Source: Primulina eburnea (lineage: Eukaryota > Streptophyta > Magnoliopsida > Lamiales > Gesneriaceae). From it: a stretch of 64,000 bases of DNA. Shown here piece by piece: positions 23,767-35,647 of this stretch (positions are counted from its first letter, which is position 1; each line of letters starts with the position of its first letter). The stretch spans positions 7,634,885 through 7,698,884 of the forward strand of contig NC_133102.1 in NCBI RefSeq assembly GCF_022965805.1. The letters are read 5' to 3'. The position numbers and the translations under genes were made by a program. The notes beneath the pieces are model-generated. The model had not been told where the DNA came from and did no database searches. It saw only the letters and a program-made list of their open reading frames with translations.

Positions 23767-23897
23767 CGTGATGCCAAAACCTAAACAGTAGAAAGTCGTT
23801 AAGTAAAATAGATAATCATTTAAACAACAGGATAATGTCAATAAAGTATTTAAAAAAATCAATCGGTTCCAATATCCCTGTAAATGATTTCTTCATT

Positions 23898-24494
23898 CTA
23901 AAGTTCTTGATCTCTTCTGTTAGAAGGTTCAGCCTCATCTTCTGGTCTGCCAGAAATATTTTGAATGCCATCGGTTAGCATCTCCAGATACGGGGTCTGA
24001 GAAGATATGCGATTATCCAATGCAGTGATAGATTGATTTTGAGAATCAATCTTGGCATCCAAAAGTTCCACATAAGTAGACAGTGATTGAAAGAGATCAT
24101 CATGATCAGTGATTCGTTTGAGGATATCATCTTGAGCAAGCATGATGGTTCCGTGAGTTCTCGAGATAGCTTGTCTGAAAACGACGGTTTCAGCATACAT
24201 CTTTTGCATGGTCTCCGCCGTGTTATAGATGTGTTTGCCCATTCGTTCTCTGAAGGATTGAGCACCACTGAATTCCGAAATGTTTTCACAAGATATACGT
24301 TTCACTAAATCAGATATGTTGTTGAGTTCTCGTTGTAGAGACTCAATCTGATCTTCCAGATTAAAAGCATCTGATTCCGGGGAGGGAGTTCGCGCAAGAA
24401 TGCGTTGCTTAATCTCAGAAAGACAAGAGTTCGTCTCAGTCAGAACAGGATGAGAGACAGTCAACGCAGTAGAAACAGGATTAGCATTCATCAA
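23898..24494 (-). pseudogene. C-terminal part of Sirevirus env-like protein (coiled coil)
   Basis: 198 codons, rich in heptad-like Leu/Ile spacing (IESLQRELNNISDLVKRI; LFQSLSTYVELLDAKIDSQ), so probably a coiled coil. It is in a different frame from the ORF ending at 24491 and overlaps it by a few bases, so it is most simply the end of the same gene after a frameshift. It lies directly upstream of the 3' LTR. Confidence 0.6.
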
Positions 24495-26593
24495 GGCAGT
24501 AGAAGGAGCAGGTCTGCTGAGCTTTCTGCTGGAATTGCAGAAACAGTAGGTTCATCAGCAATCATGGGAAGAGCAATTTCTTCAGTAGGAACGGCCAAGT
24601 CAGAGGCCAAAGCTTCTTCCGTTGGTGCAATAACAGCCTGTAAATCTGATGGTTCTTCAGTAGAAGGTGCAGAAGGCTGATCCAGAAGCATGTTCATTTC
24701 TGCTTGATGAGCAGCAGAAAACATCTCTAAATTCGGCAGCAAAGAAGTAGCATCTGGTTCTGCTATTTGTTGCCCTGGGTTAGGAAAAACAGAAGGTGGC
24801 AATGAAGTAGCCGGTGCTACTTCCAGAGTAGTAGAGACTGAAGGGACAATCGATTCAATGACTTCCTCAACTGAAGCCAGTTCATGTACAGATAGTAGGG
24901 ATGAGGACTGAATGGGCCTTGTCGGAGATGCAGGAGTACTGAGAGCAGAAGACTTTGGGGCGGCTGTGGTCCTTTCCTCAACTGTCTGATTCTGTTGAAA
25001 GTTTGGGACAAGGCCAGCATGATAGACAATAGGCTCTCCAAAGCCTTGTTCTTGAGCAAGAAGTTGCTCACTCATCTGCTTTAACCTGTCAGATAGAATC
25101 ATAATAACATTTTGATCCTGAACATCAGTAGGAGCACTAGGATCAAAATTTGATTGAAGAACTTTCAGAACCGATTCTAATTTCTGACATTTCAGCTGAT
25201 CGAGGATGAAATTCCTTCTTCGCAAGGCCTCGATGACATTTTCTGTTTTTGCCAGCTAAAAAATCTTCTTTTCTGCATTCATCATCTTGCCATAATTCCC
25301 TTTTGTTTTGAAGTAAGCAAAAGAGTGGAATAGTCGGACATTATGCCATTCATCAAAGAAACGCGTGTCATCGTTTGCAGAGGTCTCAATCTCGGCTAGA
25401 TGAAGATCAACGTCGGTGGTGACAGTGGTCTTGTGACCAAAAACAGGTGGTTCTTCAACCATTTTTTCTTTGCCTTTTTCGGAAGATGAAATAGGCACGA
25501 TGGGTCGAAAAGAAGAAGACCCGCTTGCTGGTTCTCGAATAACTATTCCAGATGTTGGCTTGAAAACAGTAGCAGTAGAAGGTGCTGAAATAGATGCAGT
25601 AGCGTGTGCAGTCGAAGAAGCAGTTGATCGAGCAGAAGGAACCGCTTCTGGAAAGACCTGTCGAATAAGTACTTTCTCAATTTCAGACAGTGCTGCTGTC
25701 TTCTTAATCTTAAGAATGGTGCGCGGTTTCTTCTTGGCTGGGGTTGGTACTGGTGGTCGAATATCAGCAGCAGAATCTTCTGATGCTGTTTTGTCTGAAT
25801 CCGTCGAAATAACCACTCGTTTCTTTGAAATTTTCTTTTGAGGTTTTGAAGCCTCAGAAGCAGTTTCCCTAATTTCCTTCTTCAACGCAACAAACTCCGC
25901 CACGGTTGGCTTATGCCTTAAAGCCAGTACGTTTGCAACATCAATCATGGTGACTGAAGTAGCATCTAGATCACTGGCAGAGGCAAAACCAGCATCCTTG
26001 AGCATAGCGCTGATCTGAACAGCAAAACCAGAAATTCTCCTGACAACCATATCCTTCATAATTCTGAAAATAAAATGACTCCAGTCCACCTTAATCCCCT
26101 TAGTAATGGCAGTCATTACTTGAACCTTCTCCTTCGTCAACTTGTCGAAGGTGCCAGCTTTGATCAAAATAGTTTTTGCCAAAATATCGGCCAGAATCTG
26201 ATATTCTATTTTGAGCAATTTCTTGTGACAAGAAGGAGACACTTCTTCTCCAGATGCTGAGAAAGAGCTGAGTGCAACAGACATATCTGTCTTGGAAATA
26301 TCAGAAAGTTCAGACGTACCTGAAAGTGGAAGGAGGAAGGTTGCTCCTAAGTGTGCGGCATCAATAGAGATAGATGCATCTTCTTGAGTATGAACAATCC
26401 TTCCTTCATGCAATGTTGCTTTAGCGTAAAATTCCAGAAGAGCATTTTTGTAAATAACTGCTTGTGCTTCCAGGAATTTCCTGAGTCCCGATTTTTCAAT
26501 ATCCTGAAACATTTTCATGAGATTCTCATCCTTGATGTTGAGAACCGATGCAAAGTTAACTTGATAAGCGTTAAGAGCGTATGCTCCAGCCAT
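24491..26593 (-). pseudogene. Sirevirus env-like ORF with one internal stop
   Basis: ATG at 26593 (MAGAYALNAYQVNF). 445 codons run to a TAG at 25256-25258, and the same frame reopens to 24491, giving about 700 codons with one stop. The N-terminal ~270 residues look folded. A Lys/Arg-rich stretch (KPQKKISKKR, PAKKKPR) follows, then a long Ser/Ala/Thr/Pro-rich low-complexity region. No signal peptide or strong membrane segment is obvious to me. Its place between pol and the 3' LTR matches the env-like gene of Sireviruses, whose function is unproven. A host gene is unlikely because both LTRs enclose it. Confidence 0.7.
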
Positions 26594-27816
26594 TTCTGTA
26601 TGTAGATAAAATTAGATAAACTTTGCAGTAGTTAGAGATGATATGAGAGAAAGCAGTAGCTGAATAACGATAGATATGAAACAGTAAAGGTGAAAAGGTG
26701 AAATTTGAAATAGATATACAGCCGTCAAATAAACATAAAGACACGTGTCAGTATGTTCTTGGTTGAGTGTTTGAAAAGTTTTGCAGAAACTGTCAGATAT
26801 ACGAATGATTTGAAAATTTTGAAAAAGGGCGGGCTGTCCAGACGGTTACTAAAAAAATCAGAAGAGGATTTGTCATTTTATGATAACGTCTGCTGGAAGT
26901 TTCAGGGTGCTGAAATATTTAAGCACTTTGACAAAAACCAGCAGACTTGAAGTTTTATCGAAAAGACAAACATTCTCTCTGTTTTCTGAAAAGGTGTCAA
27001 ACTCTTAGTCTGACTAAAATACTGTTCCCCCTCGGTAAATGCAATTAATAAGTGGTCATAATTGCGACAAGTGACTCTTGGCCATCTCTCAATCTGAGCC
27101 GTTGAAAATGAACAGTCGCAATCTTGCGATTCGCAAGAGTCTTTGTTCCCTCTATAAATACCTGCATATCTTGAGCGAAGTTAAACAGATGAACTTCAAA
27201 AAATGAAAACTCAAGTAAAAAGAGAGTTAGAGTTTGATTCAGGAGTGAAGCAAAATTGTCCAGAGAGAAGTTTGAGGATATCATTATTTTCATAATGATC
27301 CTTGAAATACACTCCTGGAGTTGTAGTCTCCACAGTCAAGCAGATCTGTTGCTTCGATTGAGTTTGAAATGTAGCATCGATTTCTTCCAGAAGCATGCTA
27401 ATGCAATAAGAGAGTGCTGGTGGATTGATGATGCTGAAATCCTCTATGATGCCCTGTAAGGCATCTAAAAAATACATTAGTGCTGACTAGACCTAAGCTT
27501 GCTAGACTCTTTCTAGGCCTTGAGCTTGCTGGATTCTCTTGTTCCTGTTGAAGTACTTTGCAAGCAAATTACAGAGAACTCCTATTACTGAAGACAAAAG
27601 CTAAATGTAACGCTACTGGTTAAATAGCATTGAAGATCTACTGTTTTTACTTTTGCATCGTGTAATGTACTGAAATGGTTTCTAATAAAGTTCCAGTTTA
27701 CGTATCTGACATTCCTTCTGTTTTTCTGCAAATATCTTACTGTTAGTTCAATACGATAAATAAGTGAGTAAGAATAAAATTAACAAAGATAACAGAAAAT
27801 AATCAAGTTAAATCTA
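26594..27816 (-). other. Sirevirus spacer between pol and env-like gene
   Basis: No clear protein. Small frames at 27045-27293 and 27211-27477 (minus) may be remnants of the pol end or the env-like leader. 26594-26760 is probably leader of the env-like ORF. Confidence 0.4.
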
Positions 27817-29475
27817 TCAAACCAAGAGAATTACGAAAGTAAGAAAACTTATTTGTCTGATGTCTATGTGCTTCGTTCTGGAATGAAGTACTGGATTTTG
27901 TGTGATTGCAATTGCACTGGTATTGTCACAGAATATAGGTGATTCGGAGGCTTGAATCCCATAGTCTCTTAGCTGTTGTTGAATCCATAGTATCTGAGAG
28001 CAGCAGCTTCTAGCAGCCAGATATTCTGCTTCTGCAGTAGATGTGGCTATGGAAGTCTGTTTCTTGCTAAACCAGTATATCAGCCTATCACCAAGAAAGT
28101 GACAAAAACCACAAGTGCTTTTTCGGTCTAGTTTGCAACCTGCATAATCAGCATCTGAATATCCAATAAGATTTAACGATAAATCATTGGGATACCATAA
28201 GCCGATATTTTGAGTTCCTTTCAAGTACTTCAAAATACGTTTAGCGGCAATATAATAAGATTGTTTGGGGTTAGATTGAAATCTAGCACAAATGCAAACA
28301 ACAAATATGATATCTGGTCTACTGGCAGTTAAATATAATAATGAACCAATAAGACCGCGATACTGAGTTACCTCTACTAGAATACCACTTTCATCTTTAT
28401 CAAGTTTAATAGATGAGCTAATTGGAGTAGAAGCAGCAGAGCATGCTTCCATTCCAAACTTTTTCTGAAGCTCCTTGGTGTACTTGGCTTGATTTATAAA
28501 GATTCCAGTCTCTGATTGCTTAATCTGTAATCCTAGGAAGAATGTTAATTCTCCCATCATACTCATTTCGAATTTATCCTGCATCAATTTTCCAAACTTT
28601 GCACATAATTTGGGGTTAGTTGACCCAAAAATAATGTCATCAACATAGATCTGTACTAACAGAATGTGCTTATTCTTGACTAGAGTAAATAAAGTTGTAT
28701 CTACTGCTCCAATGGTAAAATCATGATCAATAAGAAATTGTGATAGAGTGTCATACCATGCTTTAGGTGCCTGTTTTAGACCATATAATGCTTTGTGTAA
28801 TTTGAATACATGATGAGGAGAGAAATGATCGATAAAACCTGGAGGTTGTTCGACGTATACTTCTTCTTGTAAGAGACCATTCAGAAAAGCACTTTTCACA
28901 TCCATTTGATATACTTTGAAATTTTTGAAAGCAGCAAAGACTAAGAATATTCTGATTGCTTCGAGCCTTGCTACTGGTGCATAAGTCTCATCAAAGTCTA
29001 TGCCTTCTTCTTGTCTGAAGCCTTGAGCTACCAATCTAGCTTTATTTCTCACCACTGTGCCTTCTTCATTGAGTTTGTTTCTGAATACCCACCGAGTTCC
29101 AATGACAGCTTGGTGAGATGGTCTAGGTACTAGAAACCAAACTTCATTACGTTTGAATTGATTCAGCTCTTCTTGCATGGCTTCAATCCAACTAGGATCC
29201 AGAAGAGCTTCTTCAATTTTCTTTGGTTCGTCCTGAGATATAAAAGCAGCATGCATGTATTCATTAAGCATTTGCCTTCTGGTTCTCAAAGGCGCTGCTG
29301 GATTACCAATAACTAATGATGGAGGATGAGATTTTCTCCAGAAGCGCTGAGAGATGTCTGCATCTGCTAGCATTGTTCTAGCAGCTTCTTTTAGAGTTCT
29401 ATTTCTCCTCTCAGCTACTCCGTTTTGTTGAGGTGTTCTAGGCAGCTGAATATTCATGATGAATCCCCTGTTCAT
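27817..29475 (-). pseudogene. Sirevirus integrase end, RT and RNase H
   Basis: 552 open codons. It begins in the integrase core ([19 protein letters not shown]) and then passes abruptly from DADISQRFW to a region close to RT, so most of the integrase C-terminal domain is deleted. RT is intact in its landmarks: [27 protein letters not shown] and the active site YVDDIIFGS near 28640. RNase H follows ([18 protein letters not shown]), then the frame is lost at about 27850. This would reverse-transcribe Sirevirus RNA in the cytoplasmic particle if complete. Confidence 0.88.
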
Positions 29476-30336
29476 TCAAATATAACTCAAGATACTTGTT
29501 AGTGAACTCAGTACCCCGATCACTTCTGATTTTAATGATGGTAGTAGATTTTTCATTTTGAATCATTTTCAGAAGCTTGATCAAGAGGCTACTGGTTTGA
29601 TCTTTTCCTGCGAGAAATATTACCCAAGTGAATCTAGAGAAATCATCAATAACAACAAGAGTATATTTCATTCCCCCTAAGCTCATGATGGGGATATGAC
29701 CAAAAAGATCCATGTGCAGTAGTTCCAGACATCTTGAAGTTGATTTGCTATCTTTGGTCTTGAAACTGGATCTTATCTGTTTCCCAAGCTGACAAGCAGA
29801 ACAAACATGATTTTTAACGAAATTAATATCAGGTAATCCATCAACCATATTCTGCTTCTTGAGATAATTGATTGACTTGAAATTCAGATGATTCAATTTC
29901 TTGTGCCATAGCCAGTGTTTATTGCTAAGAGAAGCAACCAAGCATGTAGGAATATTGACATGATTTGAGTTTCAAGAGACTCTGTAAGTATTGTCTTCTC
30001 TCTTTCCGGTTAACACAGTAGTTTCAGCAGAATCTCTAACTATACACGAATGCTTCTGAAAAGCTACAGAATAACCATTATCACATAGTTGACTAATGCT
30101 GATTAAATTGTAACAAAGATTGTCAACTAGTAACACGTCATAGTGATGTTACCATGGATAATCTTACCCATGGTTCTACCTTTTGAGTTGTCTCCAAAAG
30201 TTATCTTTGGTCCAGTACAACTCACTATCTCAGAAAGTAGGTTTTTCTGTCCAGTCATGTGTCTGGAACAACCACTGTCCAGATACCATGTAGAGTTACT
30301 GATTTCTGCTTCCTTCTGCTGTTCCTGCAAACACAA
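29438..30336 (-). pseudogene. Sirevirus protease and integrase N-terminal region
   Basis: 30127-30336 carries the aspartic protease motif WYLDSGCSRHMTG. After frameshifts, 29438-29941 carries the integrase zinc domain (WHKKLNHLNFKSINYL ... CSACQLGK) and the core with DLFGHIPIMSLGG and IRSDRGTEF. Another frameshift at 29438-29475 moves into the RT-containing frame. Confidence 0.85.
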
Positions 30337-30359
30337 ATTTTAGTATTTGGTACCCAAAT

Positions 30360-31249
30360 CTATTTGGGTCCAAGCCTTATCAGTCCTTTGGGAACCCACA
30401 TTTGTACAATTCTTGGTGACTTTGTACTTCGGGTATCCAAAGATGTGTGTGCAACAGAAGGTCTGTTATTTCTAACAGTATGCATATCAAAATATTGGTC
30501 TTCCGTTCTGTTTCTGTTTTCCAGTCTGTATCTCTTCTGAACAGGTTTAGAGTTGTAGTACTGGTAGTTTTTAACCTTCATAGGATGTTGTCTTCCAGAG
30601 TTGAAATCTTTTCTGAATCTAGAACTCTGGTCAACTTTTTCCTTAGGTTTAACGTAACCCAGACCATAGTGCATTCTTCTGTTCGTCATATTTACATTCC
30701 TTTCAACTGAAGCAGTAGGTACTTCTGGTTCTTGTACCACGCTGGATTTCACAAAGTGAATGTATTTCCCTTTGTATATTTCCAGTGTTGGCTTAATATT
30801 CGTTTCAGAAGTGCCTTCATTATTACAAAAACCGAGACCACTCCTATCTCCTGACTGTTTTTGTAATTCTTGCATCTTTTCCAATGAAACACAAGACTTG
30901 TTCCAAGCATTTACCAGTAGCGACAACTTCTGGTTTTCAGAAAGCACCTTCTGGTAATCTGCTTTGGCTCTTTCATTCTCAGTTATTAATTTACTCATCT
31001 TAACTTGTAAATCATTGCAGCTGTCTACTTGCAAGCAAGTTAACTTACTGTTCTGATTCTTTAAGTTCGGATTTTCAATCTTAACTTCTTCAAATGATTG
31101 AGAAAGTCTGGAATACTCTTTTACCATTTCATGTAGTGCATCAATCAAATCAGTTCGTGTAAATTCATTTGAGTCAAAATCAAATACCTCTCCAGATGTC
31201 GAGGTTGAGTCATTGTCCGCCATTAGACATTTGACTTCTTCTGCATCAC
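30360..31249 (-). pseudogene. Sirevirus Gag-Pol linker, coiled coil
   Basis: The frame continues from the Athila junction at 31249 and is open from the first ATG at 31223 for 287 codons. Residues ~30-125 are rich in Glu/Lys/Leu/Asn heptads (coiled coil). A basic Asn/Tyr-rich part with GLGYVKPKEK follows. It ends at a TAG (30360-30362) that is a probable CAG-to-TAG change, with a frameshift shortly after. It is the continuation of the gag frame that resumes at 43121 on the other side of Athila. Confidence 0.75.
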
Positions 31250-32743
31250 TGATCGAGCCAAACTTGCACAGTGAATAGTCCCAAAATTTGTTTTATAAAT
31301 GAAAGCTCGATTTAAAATATCGCTAGTGCACGATAGTCAAGTTATAATAAACGTACGTGAATACGAGTATCGATCCACAAGGACTGCGTTACACTATTCT
31401 TATTTTCACTTAAATTTCTCTAGCAACGATAGATGGAGTTGGTGATTAAACTAAAGTGAATTTAATACTAAAATGATTAAAATGCAAGAACAAATAATCA
31501 AGAAATCAATGATTAAATTGGATGAAAATCAAATGAGAAACGAATTTGTTGGGAATTATCAGTTCACCTACCACTCGTGTTCAGATAATTAGACTCGACT
31601 TTTACTCGTGCATTCGACGGAATTCCCTAGACTAATCAATATACTCTGTCGAGCTATATTAATACTAATCATAAACATGCAGTAATCAAGTGTCCTCAAT
31701 TATTTAACAGTTCACGATTGCATTACGTTCTATGGAATCCACTAGCTTTCATCCGGGTGAACTATTACTATCGACACGTACCCAATTCCGTATGTCTACT
31801 AAAATTGTAAGTCCGTGGTTTATACTATGCGATCCTATTGTTAATTAGTCTGTCGAAATCGTTAACAACATGCAATAATCAAAGGAAGATAGCTAGGCTT
31901 CGCTTGAAACAAGAAATAACAATAGCATAAACAAATCACTTGTAAAAATGTCAAGAAATAATGTTAAACAACGAGTATGGGTAGGATCCCCTCAAATCCC
32001 AACAAATTTAGAGTTTAGCCAACCAAATTCATACTAAAAATCAACAATCTATGCAAGAGAATAAAATACTGAATAATAAAATACTAAATATGACGATGGA
32101 AGATGGCTGCGACGCTTGGAATTCTCGAGTTCTTCGAAAGTCTTCCTTACTCCTAGCCTTCTCTCCCAGAAAAAATGATGAAAATATGATGTGTAAGTCT
32201 GAAAAATGGCGCCCAATCTCGTGTATTAGGTTAGTGGTCTTGGATAGAGTCCATGAAAATAGAAACAAATCTCGCAGAATCTTGCTGGATCGCGTAACTC
32301 GCTAGGGCGGTAGGTTTTGACCGCTGGGGCGAGTGACTCTCGAATAAAAACTTTGAGCCTTCTCTCTAGTCTCGCTGGGGCGGCCACTTTTGACCGCCCG
32401 AGCGAGAGATCTTCTGTTAAATTCTCTTGTCCAGGCTAGCAGTCTCGCTGGGGCGGTCAGTTTTAAACCGCCCTAGCGAGAGGTCTTCTGTTCGATATCC
32501 TCGGTAAGACTAGAATGCTCGCTGGGGCGGTCAGTTTTGACCGCCCCTAGCGAGGCTTCTTCGTTGTTGTGCCCATTTTCTGCTATATTTGGTTCCATTC
32601 CTACAAAATACCACAAAACACACGAAATCAGTCATATGCTAAATAATGCAAACAAAATGCAAGAATAAACTAGAACAAGCTAATATGATGTATGAATGCG
32701 ACTCGAAACCAACACTAAAAACACGTAAAAACGAGTCCTATCA
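31250..32743 (-). repeat. 3' LTR of Athila (1494 bp)
   Basis: Nearly identical to 41629-43120. It holds four inverted repeats starting at 32298, 32371, 32444 and 32518. No PPT lies at its inner edge (32744), which is abnormal. Confidence 0.93.
32298..32554. repeat. Four inverted repeats at 73-bp period, Athila 3' LTR
   Basis: Units of type CTCGCTGGGGCGGTCA / TGACCGCCCTAGCGAG. Spacing is 73, 73 and 74; the 74 comes from one extra A in unit 3. Three of the spacers begin with a TCTTCT-like block. Confidence 0.95.
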
Positions 32744-32905
32744 ACCACGGAAGAATTCTGAGTCAGATGACTAGAACTGAGTCCGCCCACCTTAGATTGC
32801 TTCGTTGGTTAACACGCTTTTCGATTCTTCTGGACTTTTTGTATCCTCTGTATCCTTTCTCTTTTGAACACTTTGGTTTAGACAATCAATGGTGACTAAC
32901 TTTTA
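32744..32905. other. Indel-rich ghost of Sirevirus gag inside Athila
   Basis: Aligns by eye with 43121-43310, the Sirevirus gag directly outside the other Athila LTR, with many 1-3-base deletions. Shared blocks include GAGTCAGATGACT, GTCCGCCCAC, TCTTCTGGACTTTTTGT and CTTTGGTTTA. It takes the place where the Athila PPT should be. Confidence 0.85.
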
Positions 32906-34032
32906 AGTCTTGCACCAGTAATCTTTTTCACATCATATCAAGTCATTCACAAATAAATACTTTTTCATCTACAAATAAGTCTTGGCACTAATTCGAACGT
33001 GTGTGTGTCATGGTGGGTCTAGTCATTCGTACGTCAAATAGATCAATCGTCAAGTTATGCAAGTCACTCAATTAACACTTCAATACAAATCTCACTAGCA
33101 TGCATCCCCGTGTCCATTCATCACTAACCATCATTTTGAACTTTAGTCAATTTTTAAGTGCATAGAAGGGTGTCGAAAGGAAAGAAAATAAGCTCAAGTG
33201 GCGAAAAGTTGGGAGTACATCGATCATTTTCATTGTGCAATTGTCAAGACTGTGTGTCAGACTTCCTCGACTCCTTACATCTCCAACTTTTAGCCTAGGA
33301 ATAGAATTTCATTCCTTTTATTTTCGGCTCCCCCTCACCTTACATCTCCTTTTCTCACAAAGTTCTTTTTACAAGAACTTTGTTATTTCAACATTTTGAT
33401 GCACAATTTTCACACATGTACTCCCTAGGCTAAGAATATATCTTTTTGGATTACAGCTGGTTAGGAGTACTGTATTTGAATTCAGGATATTGACAAGGGG
33501 GCATATGTACGGTTCAAGGTCAGTCAAATGCTATCATGCACGATCTCAATTAGTGACTTATTTCCACGGGTTTTCATGCTAAATCAATTCATACGTGATG
33601 TCTTTCAAGTTAACCAACAAGAATTTCAAATTTCACCATTATTCCTACAAAATTCTAGGCCCCACACATATGTGCTCAAAAAGTTCAAAATTTGCACCAA
33701 AACTCATGTTTCAACAATCCAGAGTATCATTCATGCATTGACCCAATCAATATTTCTCAAAGCAACATCATCATCGGCTCATAAATCATGTCAACTCACC
33801 ATAAACGACTCACAATCTAACAACGAAAATACACCGACTTAAAAACCCAACTAACAAACTAAATAACTGAACAAACAAACAAAACAAACTACCCGACCCC
33901 CTCATACTAGAGTTGTGCAATGCCCTCATCGCACAAAACGAAACAGTTTAACTGAACAAACAAACAACAAAAACTCTTGACCCCCTCACTTAGAAGGTTA
34001 CCTTGCAACTGCCCTCATCGCACCACAAGAAA
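32906..34032 (-). other. Athila 3' non-coding region
   Basis: No ORF of note. It has two similar C-rich blocks (CCGACCCCCTCATAC and TTGACCCCCTCACTT), each followed by TGCCCTCATCGCAC, at 33893-33935 and 33968-34024. On the minus strand these are G-rich and could include the displaced PPT. The start of the Sirevirus-like ghost LTR follows. Confidence 0.45.
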
Positions 34033-34459
34033 CGAAACACAAAGTTCTGAAAACAATTACAACTTTAGAATTAATATGTAAAATGAAAGTGTAAAGAAAA
34101 AGAACCGAGAGAAATATTGCATGAACTCACTTTCTTGATTGAAAACTCTTCTACTCATCGATATTCGTCTGATAGGAGAAGCTTGTTCCTTGAAGATGAT
34201 AATAGCAGTGTCATGTCGACAAGGATTTGATCCGAGTATAGATAATCGCTGAGTTCAATGTTCACAATCAGAGTATGTCTTCAGTAACTGTACAATCAGC
34301 TTTATTACCGAAGATTCCTGCAGAAAAGCTATAAACACATCTGTGTATCTTGATGGTAAAGTGCTTAATGACTCGATAGTATTAATGCTGCCTGATACTA
34401 TAGGATCTTGGTAACGGTAACATTAGATAGCATCGTTGAAACGTTCTCTAATGATTTTG
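34033..34459. other. Indel-rich ghost of Sirevirus LTR inside Athila
   Basis: Aligns with about 44660-45180 of the Sirevirus LTR, with numerous short deletions. Shared blocks include ACGAAACACAAAGTTCTGAAA, GATATTCGTCTGAT, CACAATCAGAGTATGTCTTC and TCCTGCAGAAAAGCTATAA. It cuts off the 3' end of Athila ORF3. Confidence 0.85.
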
Positions 34460-35359
34460 CACGGCGGGAGTTTGGCTGCGGCTGCGGTGGTGGTGGATGT
34501 CCGACGACCGGCGGTGGTGGAGCGGCTTGCACGTGACCGTAAAATACATCAGCGGCAGCTCATCCCGTCTCTTCGCGTACTTGGAGGTATGCAGAGCCTC
34601 ATCGATGGATCTCAGTGGCGGTAGCCACTCATCATCGTGCGCGAAAATCACACCCGCGCGGGCACATAGCTCAGTCACGATAGTGGGGAAATAAAAGGCT
34701 AAATTGTTGCAATTGATACAGATAGTCAGCTGCCCGAATATGAGTTTGCCCACATCAATAGGCATCCCGGTATAGATCGCATAAAGAACCACCGCCCTAT
34801 CCCGCTGTACATCACTCGTATGCCCTACCGGCATCAATCTCTTCGATAGAAAGGCATACCAAAGTGCCGCCTCCACCTTCAAAAATTTCTCAAGAAACAC
34901 CGTATACGTTCCCGGCTGCTTCCACGTAGTGCCCGAATAACACAATGTATGAATGATCAGATCGTAATCCGGATTCAGCACCCAAGCCTGGAATACCGAA
35001 TCATCCACTGCCGGTAAACCCAACAAATCATTTATCATTTTAGGATCATATGGGACTTGACGTCCCCTCACCCTAGCCTTATTTTCAGTCCCTTCCGGGG
35101 CGTTAGCGTAAAACTCACGTACAACCGGCACCACAGCCGCATTCGGTTGTGCTAAAAAATTCGTCCACCCTCGTCCTGCAACCTGGAACTCCTCAAAAAT
35201 ATTATCTAAAATCCACGAAGTACATCCCCTCTCAGGGATTGGTTTTCTATGGAGTTTAGCTTGCTCAAATCGCTCCCTAGCCCTATCATTCACAAATATA
35301 GAGGGGGTGGATCGAGAACTAGAGGCACCGCGGGTTACCTTCGAGCGTTTGGAAGCCAT
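34448..35359 (-). pseudogene. Athila ORF3 (putative plant transposon protein domain), 3' end lost
   Basis: ATG at 35359 (MASKRSKVTRGASSSRS), preferred because upstream codons to 35641 lie in the leader. About 300 codons with landmarks VREFYANAPEGTENKARVRG, VPYDPKMINDLLGLP and DRAVVLYAIYTGMPIDVGKL. These fit the plant-specific domain often annotated as 'putative plant transposon protein' in Athila-like env regions; its function is unknown. The frame ends a few codons after entering the Sirevirus-like ghost sequence. A TTTAAAAG box at 35631-35638 and a CT-rich leader lie upstream. Confidence 0.75.
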
Positions 35360-35647
35360 GGTAAGAGTAGAGTGCACAAGTAATATGAAGTCGCCGGAAA
35401 ATTTGGAAGCTCGCCGGAACGTGAAGAGGCGGCGGCGTGGGTGGTGGTCGGAGAGTGTAGATTTGGCCGGGAAAATCGCGTCTTGGGCTTTGCAACAATG
35501 GAGATTCACAAATATACTTGTAAATTGGCAAGAAACCACGTCAATCGCTTCAGATCTGGAGTGGAGGGGCGAAAATTTGAGAGAAAAGTGTAGGTTTTGC
35601 GAGTGGGAGAAGAGAGAAGGGAGGGCGCAGCTTTTAAACATTCGCGA

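Noticed and set aside
24491..26593. Independent host gene
   Set aside because: It lies between Sirevirus pol and the 3' LTR, inside a single TSD-bounded element, so it is the env-like ORF.
34448..35641. Host gene or DNA transposase
   Set aside because: Position downstream of Athila pol and the plant-transposon-protein motifs fit Athila ORF3. The first 94 codons upstream of 35359 are leader sequence.
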